Shown piece after piece: positions 45,365 through 55,900 of a stretch of 64,000 bases of DNA; position 1 is the first letter of the stretch; each line of letters starts with the position of its first letter. The notes under the pieces are model-generated. The model saw only the letters and a program-made list of their open reading frames with translations, was not told the origin of the DNA and made no database searches. Origin of the DNA: Mycteria americana. Lineage: Eukaryota > Chordata > Aves > Ciconiiformes > Ciconiidae. The stretch is from contig NC_134390.1 of assembly GCF_035582795.1 (NCBI RefSeq), forward strand, positions 1,124,560 through 1,188,559, in the 5' to 3' direction. Made by a program: the position numbers and the translations under genes.

Positions 45365-45600
45365 TGTTTACAGCTACAGAAGGCAAAAGAGTCATAAATC
45401 TTGGGGCAGCCCACAGAGACAAGTACATTTGTATGCATCGTTAGAACCAGCTAATACCTCAGCCCATTAGCGAAGCAGGGAGAGCTGGAGTTTCCGGTGT
45501 ACATTAACTTACAGTTAAATTCTGGAGGAAAGGGCATTGTGAATTAACATAAACTATATCCATCATATTGTTTGTCATCTTAGATTAGCCAGGAGAGAGG
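45365..45600. promoter_or_regulatory. strong putative conserved element 3' of HOXC4
   Basis: Complex, moderately AT-rich 235-bp block with AGTCATAAATC, CAGCTAATACC, CCCATTAGCG, TTAACTTACAGTTAAATTC and GAATTAACATAAAC. The flanks are poly-A/T and GC-rich. Homeodomain-type cores are frequent. Regulatory role inferred. Confidence 0.45.
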
Positions 45601-46404
45601 GGACGCGGGTGGGTGAAAGTTTCCCCCGAGCACCCTGGGCTGGGGCGAAGCCGTATTTTATTTTTCCTCTTTTTTTTTTTTTTTCTCTCCTACAAGCCTC
45701 AGGGATGCCCAGGTCAATGAGTTTTTATTAAGGGGGGGGGGTTAAAAAAATAATAAAAAATAAAAATCCCACCCCGTGTCGTTAATAAGCGGGGTGAGAA
45801 GCGGGAGCCTGGGCTGCTGCCGGCCGGCCGAGGGGCAGGTACGGGCAGGGGGCAGGCAGCCCTGCCTATATGTATGCAGCGCACACTCCCCGCTATTTTA
45901 ATAGGCTTTTTTAATATATATATATATATTTTTTTTTTTTTTCTTGCTCCCATTTTCTTTCTCCCATTAGCGGATCAATGGCCCCTCCGCCAAAGAGCCC
46001 TCTCCTCCAGATCCATTACGCCAGCTATTTCCTTTCACTAATCAATGCTTTTTTCTCCTCCATCTCCCCTTCCACCCTTTTCCTTCCTCCCCCCCTCCGC
46101 AGCCTCCTCCTCCTCACGCTCCCTCCCTTCGCTGCCCCCCCCCCCCCCTTCCTACCCCAGCACCCCAAAAAACCCCAACCCATCGGCGGGGGTGAAGAGC
46201 CTTCATTTCACCCTCGGAAGGCACCAGCATCCCCCTCCCTCCTCATCCTCACGCCCCCACCCTCAGGCAGCGCACAGATAACGTGAAAAAAAATTTTTTT
46301 TTTAATTTTTTTTTTTTTGGGGGGGCCATTTTTTCCCCCCCTCCCCTCCTTCTTTCCTCCTTCGCCCGTGAAAGCGTTAAAGGTAGGAGCCCGGCACCCG
46401 CATC

Positions 46405-46530
46405 CAACAGCAGGCTTTTGTAGGGCTGATTTATGACTTCAATCTTGGTTCACCCAGAGTTCACGGGGATTTGCTGTTCCTGAGGGCTAAAAGATGGTCT
46501 CACTTGACAAGTGTGACTATTGGAAATGCC
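46405..46530. promoter_or_regulatory. retinoid-responsive enhancer-like block
   Basis: A complex block carrying a DR5 element (46447-46463), TTTATGAC upstream of it and the palindrome CACTTGACAAGTG (46501-46513) downstream, flanked by C-rich low-complexity DNA. Retinoid enhancers 3' of anterior Hox genes are well known in other clusters. The function here is inferred. Confidence 0.5.
46447..46463 (+). promoter_or_regulatory. retinoic acid response element, DR5 (3' site)
   Basis: GGTTCA, spacer CCCAG, AGTTCA. Both hexamers fit the RAR/RXR half-site consensus RGKTCA and have the same half-site sequences as the classic DR5 elements of RARB and of the HOXA1 3' enhancer. It is 17.4 kb downstream of the HOXC4 stop codon. 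Confidence 0.75.
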
Positions 46531-46534
46531 TCTC

Positions 46535-48625
46535 CCGCTCCCTCGCTCTCTCAACCGCCGCCTTTCCAGAGAGTAAAAGGTTTTCTAATTGAGAATGAGA
46601 CTCGGGGGCTGCCCCCCCCCCCCCCCCCCCCTTGCTTTCAGAGCCTCAGGTATCAGGAGGTGGAAAGGGAGACCTGGAGGGGCTCGGCACCCCGAAAATC
46701 CACCGCCGTCCCCCTCGGTGCCGGTGGGTGTCGGGGGGAGACGGTCAGCGGCGGCCACAGGGATGCGACGGGCCCCCCCAGCCCTAATTCCCAAGGTAAA
46801 TACAAATACCCCCCCGCCTCCGCCGCCCCCCAAATTCTTTTCCAGCCCCCGCCGCCGCCACCGTGGGTTTTAAACAAGTAAAATAGTTTATGGAAGGCAT
46901 CGAGGTCTTAAACTCCCGCAGAAGCATCAACCATAAATTACCCGACGTGACTCGCTTCCCAATGCGCCCCGGCCCCGCGTCTCCCACCGCCGGGTCCCAC
47001 CGCCCCCCCAGCACCTCCCCGCTGCCCCCCCCAGCTCTTCCTCCCCCCCCCAGCCCTGCCTCATCCTCCTCCCGCACCCCAAAGCTTGAGGGTTTCATTT
47101 TTTTTCCCCCCTCTGTGCAGCGAGCATCCGCCCGCCTTTGGCTGTAAAATAACCCTTGTGGGAATGTTAATAAGATGCAAATTTGAGCGGCGGCTAATCG
47201 CTTTCCGGGCCAGCGCACGCGTGTGTGTGCGTGTCTATGCGTGTGTGTGTCTGTATGCACACACCTAATTTATGCTCCGAGGTAACGAAGCGGCCGTGCT
47301 TTACCGGGATGCTCCCGGTGCAGGATGCGGCCCCGTGGCTGCCTGGGTACCCGGTGCAACAGCTGGATTTATGCGTGCGCCGTCACAACCTCCATATGTA
47401 TGTGTCTCTATACGTTATCTATGCGGATGTATATAGCCCTGGGCTTGCAAGCAGCGAAAGGTAGCCGGGGGTGTTGGGTGGGTGCTCAAAGACACCCCCC
47501 AACGCGCGGTGTGGCCGCGCGCGCCCCGTTTTGTGCTGACGGCCTCTCCCCGATATACCGTCCTTACGTGTACATTATATACGTGCCGACTGCGGAGACG
47601 TGTGTCAGGTCATTGCATGGACGGAGCTACGGGGGGGGGGGGATTATAGGGTGATGTCTAGGGACGGAGCTATAGAGCGTCTGCGGGTCTGTATGTCCCC
47701 ATTTCCGTATGTCTGCAATTCTGTACGTCCCCGTTGCTATACGTGGATGTATTTTCCTTATGCATGGAGGCATGGCTGCGCAGTGCGGTGCGGTGGGGTC
47801 CCCCAGACGTGCCAGCCGGGGCTCAGAGGGATGTCACCCCGCCAATGGGGCCAGCATGGGGGTCTCCAAGTGACCCCCAAAGGGGAAGGACCCCCCCGAG
47901 AGCGGCCGGGAGAGGAAAACCTTGGAGCAGAGCAGGGGGTGCCCTGCAGACCCCCCCCGCTCCCCCCGCAGGCCCCTCTGCTCCTTCTCCCTCCCACACT
48001 GAGGACCCTGTGGGTCCCGTGGGTGGCAGGGCCTGGCCTCAAGGTCACCCTTCCTCTTCCAGCCTCTCCCAGGGGACAAATTTGAGGGCTTTTCATCCCG
48101 AAACCTGACGGGCAGGAGCACATCCCAACGGGTACCCCCGGGCAACCTCCACCCCAACCCCTTCCTCCGCTCGGCATCTCCCGTAGCTCTCCTCGCTCGG
48201 CGCTTCGGGAGCCCTCAGGATTTGTCACCAAGGTCCCGGCGAAGCCGCCGTTCCCAGGGACGCCGGTACTCCGAGCCGAAAGCATCCGCAGCCGAGCGGC
48301 ATTGCGATGCTGCTGATGCTGGATCCTTCGCAAGCCCCCCCAGCCCACCCCCCCCCCCTCCCCCCGCCACCTTTCCCGAAACCTGGAATTACTGGAAATC
48401 CACCCAGGTCCCATTCTAGTGCCTTATGTGGCTTTTTTAAGCTCAATTAATTTCCTTAAAATGATGATTCTTGTGGAAATGAGCTTTAATCCAGCTCCCC
48501 AATACTCTGCGGAGCTCCCGCGTCTCGAGCCGGTCCGTGGCAGGCGTTACATTTTGCTGGCACTTCGGTTCCCTGCGTGTTCACGAGGGCACGGTGGGAC
48601 AGCGAGAGGGAGGCAGGGACGTGAC
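46535..48625. other. intergenic, no gene
   Basis: C- and G-rich DNA. It holds a (GT)n-like tract at 47218-47266 and a TATACGTG/TATGTCCCC-rich degenerate stretch at 47390-47770 resembling 11010-11300 and 17270-17410. No supported gene. Confidence 0.4.
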
Positions 48626-48629
48626 AAGA

Positions 48630-49228
48630 AAGACGGAAGGAAGGAAAGAAAGACGGAAGAAAGGAAAGAAAGAAGGAAGGAAGGAAAGAAAGGAGGACGG
48701 GAGGAAAGAAAGAAGGAAGGAAGGAAAGAAAGAAGAAAGGAAGGAAAGAAAGATGGAAGGAAGGAAAGAAAGAAGGAAGGAAGGAAAGAAAGAAGGATGG
48801 AGGAAAGAAAGAAGGAAGGAAGGAAAGAAAGAAGGAAGGAAGGAAAGAAAGAAGGAAGGAAGGAAAGAAAGAAGGATGGAGGAAAGAAAGAAGGAAGGAA
48901 GGAAAGAAAGAAGGAAGGAAGGAAAGAAAGAAGGACGGGAGGAAAGAAAGAAGGACAGGAGGAAAGAAAGAAGGATGGAAGGAAAGAAAGAAGGATGGAG
49001 GAAAGAAAGAAGGAAGGAAGGAAAGAAAGAAGGATGGAAGGAAAGAAAGAAGGAAGGAAGGAAAGAAAGAAGGATGGAAGGAAAGAAAGAAGGACAGAGG
49101 AAAGAAAGAAGGATGGAGGCAAGAAAGAAGGAAGGAAGGAAAGAAAGAAGGATGGAAGGAAAGAAAGAAGGAAGGAAGGAAAGAACGAAGGACGGAGGAA
49201 AGAAAGAAGGAAGGAAGGAAAGAAGACG
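48630..49228. repeat. GGAAGGAAAGAAAGAA minisatellite
   Basis: About 600 bp of purine on the + strand in 15-16-bp units, with GGATGGA and GGACGG variants. The long Lys/Glu/Arg open frames on + and Ser/Phe/Leu frames on - are artefacts. Confidence 0.95.
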
Positions 49229-49229
49229 G

Positions 49230-51330
49230 GAGAAGAGCAGAGCAGCCCCGCTCGGGGCTTGGGACCCCCCCAGCATCCCCCCAGCCCCGCTCGCTCCCCG
49301 GGGTTTAACCACATATCCTGCGCCCGGGGGAAGTTTGCAAGGATCTGCCTGGCTTCTGCATCTGGGAAGCGCGTGGGAACTGGGCTGGGAAAATTTCTCC
49401 CGACCTATTATGTCATTAAAAAAAACCCTACAGCTAAGCGTAACCACCAGCGTCCTGCCTTCGCCCCTCTGCTCCGGCCCCTCTGGCTCCCCGGGTATTA
49501 AATTAGGGGGAGACGTGGCGCGGAGGGCGGCCGCAGCGGCGATGCCGCTCCCCATCTTGCTCCGTCCCTTTCGGGCGGGTTCGGGGTCACCGTCCCCCCG
49601 GCAGTCCCCTCCGGTCCAGCCCCGGGGATGGAGCGTCGCGGGAAGGGGAAGCTGGAAATGAGCGTGGGTGCGCTGCGTCCGCGGGGGGAGAAACCCGCCG
49701 GTTTTAGCTGCTTTGCAAAAAAAAAAAAACAAAAACCTCCTTCAGGTCCTGGGGTTTTGCTCGGATTGGGGGGGTCCCCCCGTGCCGGCCCCCCAAAACC
49801 GCCTCGCACCAGCTCTACCAGCGCCTGCCCTCTTCCTCCCCGTGGGTTATTGTTTTCTAAGCAAATAGAGATGTAAATATACGGCAGCTCCCAGGCGGCT
49901 TTGACCCGGCAGCGCGCCGCAATTCTCACTGCCATTTACACGTCCTCGTCGCACTTATTTATTTTTATTAAAATAGTTAAAAAAAAAACAACACCAGCCA
50001 GGAAAAAAAAAAAAAAAACCCAACAAAAAACCCAACCAACAAGGCAAGGAGGAGAGGAACCCTCGGCTCTGCAGGCTGGGGGGAATAAAGTGTATTTTCT
50101 TTTTTTCCAGGAGGCTTTCTGGGCAAACACTGCTCTCTTGTTCTTCGAATCACTTTGCCATCTTGTGGCTCTGGGGAAGGAGGGGCCTCACCCTCCGCTC
50201 ACCCCCATTAATCACCCCGACAGCCCTCGCTTGCCGAGGCCTCTCACCCTTTTCATCTCCGGGTTTGTATGCAGCCGCCCAGCGCTGCCCCGCTCCGGCC
50301 TCGCACAATGACGCCGCCGTCGCCGTCGCCGGGGCATCCCCTCCCCGGCGCGCCCGCATCCTGCTCCCCGGCATCTCGGAGGGGCTGGAGGATGGAGACC
50401 CTTCCCCGGGCAGGGGGGGGTGATAACCCCACTCCCATATATATTTTATTACCCCCTCCAAAATGAGCAAATCGCCCTATTGCAAGGGGCTGATTCAGAT
50501 TTCATCGGGGGGAGAGCTGCTCCGTTGGGTGCCTGGCTCTCCTGAGCAAGGACATCCCAGCCTGGACCACGAGGTTCGTTTAGAGGACCCCACCGCAAAT
50601 AAAACCAACCGCTGCAAGGGGGGAAAACGAGGAGAAAAAGCGTAAATCCCCTCCCGTTGCATTTTGCTCTCCTTTAGGAGATGAGCGTCCATCTCCCCCC
50701 TGTATCCTGCCGTGGGGGATACGGGGGTGCGCGTGCCCTGGCGCTGGGCAGGGGTGTGTTTTCACCCTCGTGCACGTGTTTTCACCCTCGCGAGTGTGTC
50801 CGGGCAGCGCGCAACACGGATTTTTGCCCGGGGCAGGAGGATTTGCACCATCTTATGCTTTTACCCCGGCCGGTGGGATAAGAGCTGCCCGGGGGTGAGC
50901 ACCCCAGCTTGACGGCACGAAATCCCGGCACCCCAGCAGAGCCGGCCGCTCCAGCGCTGCCGGAAAATGGCTGCTGTAAGCGAATTACAGCTCCATCCCG
51001 GGAATTAAATCACAACTCGGCGCTAACTCGATTGCACCTCGTATGGCGGAAAGGTCAAACGGGACTCACGCTAGCTCCTCGCCGCTCTCTGATGGTAACG
51101 AACGCTCCCGGGCAGCTTCTCCCCGCGCTAACGAGCCCGGCGGCGGGGTTCGCAGGGCACCGCGTTGCCCGCAGCCCTGCCACGGCCCCGAATTTGCACC
51201 CGCCAACCCCCTTCCCGGGGCTGATTTTGTCCCCTCGTGCCCAGACCTGCAAACCCTGCGGCGGTGGGGAGGCTGGGGCAGAGCTCCCGGCGCTTGCGGG
51301 CGTACACGCGTGTGCACGTGCAAGACGACG
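49230..51330. other. GC-rich intergenic, no gene
   Basis: CpG-rich mixed DNA with A runs at about 49720 and 50005. Nothing coding was recognised. The stretch 50105-50175 is complex. Confidence 0.4.
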
Positions 51331-51331
51331 G

Positions 51332-51432
51332 CCGCGTGCAAGGCAAAGGCCCCGTGCAAGACGAAGGGCGCGCGCGAGACGAAGCTCGCACGCGAGAGGC
51401 GGCCGCGTGCAAGGCGAAGGCCCCGCGGCTTT
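51332..51432. repeat. GTGCAAGGCGAAGGCCCC-type short tandem repeat
   Basis: About 100 bp of degenerate units of about 16-18 bp (CGTGCAAGGCAAAGGCCC, CGTGCAAGACGAAGGGCG and similar), extremely CpG-rich. Confidence 0.7.
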
Positions 51433-51434
51433 GC

Positions 51435-52995
51435 ACGGGTATAGCATGGCCGGGGGCGATGCGGGCGTCTCAGTGCCAAAGCATCGCCCCGGCTTGCCTC
51501 CCTTTGCACGCCCACCCACGCACCAGCCACCCCCAACGGCATAATTTGGGGTGCAGGGTCAAAGCGGGGCTGGGACCCCTTGTGAGTTGGGCAGGGTGAA
51601 CCGCGACTCCCCCTCAATTCCTCCTTATTCAGGCAGAGCCCACCCTCCCGCCGATGGGTGCGGGCGGCCGAAGCCGCTTGGAGGGTGCCCAGAGCTGCCC
51701 CCCGCCCCGCCCCACAGCGGACCCATGGGGTGTTGTGGAAAATCCAAGAAAATTGCACAAATCCATCTCCAGCTGTACGTGGAGCCATATAGACAGGGAT
51801 ATATGTCACCTCAGCGCAGGTCAGCACGCAGAGAAAGGGAGGCAGCCGGCCGGGAGCGCGCGACGTTTGCCTTCCTGATTAATTTAATTGGAAACGCCGC
51901 AGGGAGAGGCACGGGGCTCGGCGTCCCCCAGCAGTGGGGCTGTGAATTTGGGAAACCCTCGGCCGCGAACCCCCTCGTTCCCACTCCATCTTCACGCCAC
52001 GGACGTTCACCCGAATTTTTTGCAACGCGTGGGGTGCCCTCTCCCACGCCACCGAGCAAACAATGGGTGATAAATAAATGAGCATCCGATTTTAAATTTT
52101 TTTAAATATTTTTTTTATCGGAAATCCCGGCGGTGCATTAGCATGCGAGGCGTCGGGAGCGGGCGCTCGGTGCCGCGGCGTGACCTTTCCTTGCACCCGG
52201 TGCCGGGGAGGAGCCCGGCGCGGCGGCTGCGCTGGCGAGCGCGGGGGCTCGCGATGCAGATTCTAATTTGGCGATTACTGTCACGAAGTCATTTGTCACC
52301 CGCCCCGGGGAGACTGAGCGGACGGCAGCCCTCCGATGCTCCTTATTGCTGGCTTAATCTTTACAGATTGAATTAAGATTGGGGGACTTTATCAGCGGAT
52401 GGAGCCGGGTGAAGGGTTACGCGCGGGTTTCATTTGTTCAGCCGCGGAGGGACGGAGGCTCCCACCCCGTCGAACCCGAAAGAAAGACCAAAAAAACCCA
52501 ACCACCCTCAACCCCCACCTATTACCCTGTAATCAAATCGCCTTTGAGACGCTCTTCGGAATAAAGCAAGATGGATGGAGCATCCTTCCCCCAGCCCGCG
52601 GAGCGGAGGCCATCACCCTCCATCCCCGTATTAATTTTCCTATTAAATTAAATAACGTGAAGGCTTGTGTTGCTTTCGTGAAGCGTTGTGGGCGAACGAG
52701 CTCCCTGCAGCCTCCCGTCCTCGGAGCAGCACTAATTAGCAACAGGCAGGAGCGATGCCCTCCCGCCTCCCCTTTTTTTCTTGCTTATTAATCGCTGCCG
52801 GTAATAAATAGACTTCGGGGTGCTTGAGGCGGGGATGCGGGTGCTTGCGGACCTGGGGGCACCCGCTGTCACCCCCCTGCCTTGGTCCCCGGGCTCTCAT
52901 CTGGGCCAGCCCCTCTGAAGAAGCAAGGAGGAAGAGGAGGGTGGGGGTCATCCCCTTCTGCTGCTATTGGGGGGAAATAATCAGCGCCCCAAGGA
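51435..52995. other. intergenic, no gene
   Basis: CpG-rich DNA with complex islands at about 51865-51900 (GATTAATTTAATTGG) and 52255-52380 (CTAATTTGGCGATTACTGTC; GGCTTAATC). The islands may be regulatory. No gene. Confidence 0.35.
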
Positions 52996-52999
52996 GGTG

Positions 53000-55900
53000 A
53001 CCGTGGCCTGCTAACGAGGTCGGGACTTGTAATTACACGTGGTCGGGGATGGGGTATAAACTGCTGATAAATCCTGAGTCAGGCTACGGCCGGAGGGGAA
53101 CGGTTTGGGAAGCTGATGTGGGAAATCCTGTGCGTACCGGGGAAGTTTAGTCCTGGCCTTGGTGGAGAAGCTTAATTCCCTTCCTGTGGCTTTTATGTTG
53201 GGGATATAAATCCCTCGTCATCGCTAGCCCAGGCTCCCTCTGGAGTCAGCGGAGAGAATCGGCACAAATCAGCTATTTACAGGAAAACGCCCCAAAGTGA
53301 CCCCATCCCTTCCCACCCGAGGAGCTGGCCTAACTTTTCGATAAGCCACGATGGAAGGGGAAAGGCGAGGCTTAGCCACGAGGGCAGGCTGATCACCGAG
53401 GCCGTGGCCATCCCCACCACCCATCACCGCGCTTGAATCGCTGCCGGGAGCGGGTGGCCGGGTACCACGGCCCAGCCGACGGGGAATCGCTCGTTAACGG
53501 TGACGGCTTTCCCGGGGTCACGCTCATCTGTCCGGCCTTTACTAGGAAGAGATCGATTTAAAATCTGGAGCTTAAAGTCAAAAAATCCTTCGTAAAAAAC
53601 GTGTTGCTGCTCGTTAGGGTAATCGGTTTTGCTCGCTTCGTTTGCAAGACCCCGGCTCATCCCTGCAGCTCCTTTGGGTACCCGGCCCCGCTCGAGGATT
53701 ATTGAGTTTCACGCTGAACTTCACGTTAAACGCGCTCGGGTTTAGGAGAGCTCAACTATTTTCCACCCTTTTTCTCGCCCCGGAAAACCGGGAGTTTCAG
53801 TTACATCGCTGCGGGAAGCGTCTCGCCCCCGCTGATTTACCCCTCGCGCCTCGTTTTTGCTCATCTTTTTAAAGCCCGCTGGCTTTGCGTGTCAACGCCA
53901 GGGCTTTGCCTAAATATTTGGGATGCTCCTGCAGTATTCCTAGCTTTTCTCTTCAAAGGGCCAAACTTGTCTTGAAAATCCCTCGCAAAAATTGGAAAGA
54001 GGTGGTTTCACCCCAATTTGCTATAAAAACATCCCTGAGCCGGGGGATTTCAGCTCACTCCAAGCTTTTAGGAGGGAACTTGCTTCAAGCTCAGCTCTTT
54101 GGGCTTAAAAGCCCGGACTTTGGCACCCAGCCCTTGGCTTTAATGGTGTTCAGCGGCTTGAGTTGACCTTTATTTTGCAAGGCAATGCTTCACGGCTCTG
54201 GCTGAGCTTCTCGGAGCCGCCTGTCCGGGCTTGTTGGCTTCCCGGTAAGATTCATGGGACCCATAAAAACATCAGTTGTCTTTTCTAAACAAAGCTGTTG
54301 CCAGCCGTTTGCAGGGGAGAGGCTGGAGGAAGGGAGGGAGGGATGGAGGGAGGATGCTGTGCATTTTTTTTTTTTTTTTTTCCCCAAGCCGGCGAGTTGT
54401 TTATTTTGTTGCTGTAAATACGGCAGCGGTGCTGGCAGAGCCTCCGGGTCGAGGGCAGGGGCTCAGCCGTCTCCTGGCCGTCTCTCAGCAGCTCGTCACC
54501 CACGTGGGGAGAGACGGAGGTGGCATTATAAAATGGGCTGCGAAGGGATGCTCTGCCCCTCCTGTCCATCCACGAGGGATGCGTCTCCTTTGGACACGCT
54601 CCGGGTCGTGATCCAGAGCAGCGTTGGCCTTCTGGAGGTTGCTCCTCATTCAAGTTCATCTTCCAAAGAGATGGATCCTGCTTTCCTCATCCTGGAAGTC
54701 AACCAGTGACTTGAGACCTCTCCCAGGGCATAATTCCATGCGGGAAAGAGTGGGCAATCAGCCCAAGGGTCGGATGCTCCCCCGGCTCTTGGTTACTCAT
54801 TCCCCTGCAAGGCGTTGTCCGTCTTCTTCCCAACCGGGAAAGAGGGGTAACTGCGGGAAGCGATTTGCTGCATCCCGTAAGCCGCGGTTCACGGTGGGGA
54901 ATTGCCCATGCCGAGGGAGATGCTCTTCAGGAGGAGCTGAGCTGAGAAGCCCATCTTCGCTAACGAACCTGCGGGCGTCTACGGTAAAGAGAGATGGATC
55001 CTGACCGAAATGCCAGGGGACGGGCAGTAAATTACCTTCCATCGACAGAGGAGCACTTTCATTTGGACCAAAGTGCACTTTGCATGCATTTTGCATGCTC
55101 TTTAAATGCACTTTAAATTAATGCACTTTCAACTCAAACCCTTAGTTAATTCAGATTCGCCTGCCTGAGCGTTCCCCTGCAGACACGTCCCCGCTGCAGG
55201 ACCCAATCCAGCGGCCTTCGTAGCTGGGAGAAGGGTCTTCAGGTTGGCTTCACCTCGTGTCCCACAGCTAAAAAAGTAGCGTCTGGTCTCATCTCCTTCT
55301 TGTATCCCTGGAGAGAGATGGGCGCTCGCCCATTCGCCCTCCGAAGGGACGAGTAGGACAGGAGAGACAACCCACATCTAGTGGTCCACATTTCTCCATT
55401 GACCCTGGAAGGAGCTGAGATAACCCATCCAGGCCAACATTTTCTAGCTAAATAAGCAAAACCCACAACTAGTGCTGGAAGAAACTATTCAGCCCTTCCC
55501 AGGCTTTCCTTCACTTCGAGGAATGAAGCGGAGCTGGCCCAACCTGCGTGAGGGTGTGCAGAAGACACGGACGTGGTGACGGAGAGGGACAGGGATTTGC
55601 TGAGCTAATTTCTATCCCAGCTTTTCACCCCATCCGCTCACTGTGTAGCCCCGTGCCAAGGCCATGGGATGCGAACGCATCCTAGCAGGATCCACCATCC
55701 AAAAAGCTGCTCTAGATCAGCCCCGTCTGCGGGGCGGCGAGGTGCTCTGCTCGCTGTCGTCTCCACGTTGCCTCCCAAAGGGAAATAATTTATTTAGCTC
55801 CTGTCCTACTAACTTTCCCCTGTATTGATCCGTTGCCAATTGGCTGTTCTGCAAGAGAAATGAAGCCGACAGCCACAGTATTAGCCGTTAACACGTCAGC

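Noticed and set aside
48537-49661. Long Lys/Glu/Arg-rich open frames
   Set aside because: They arise from the 16-bp purine minisatellite, which leaves several frames open on both strands.
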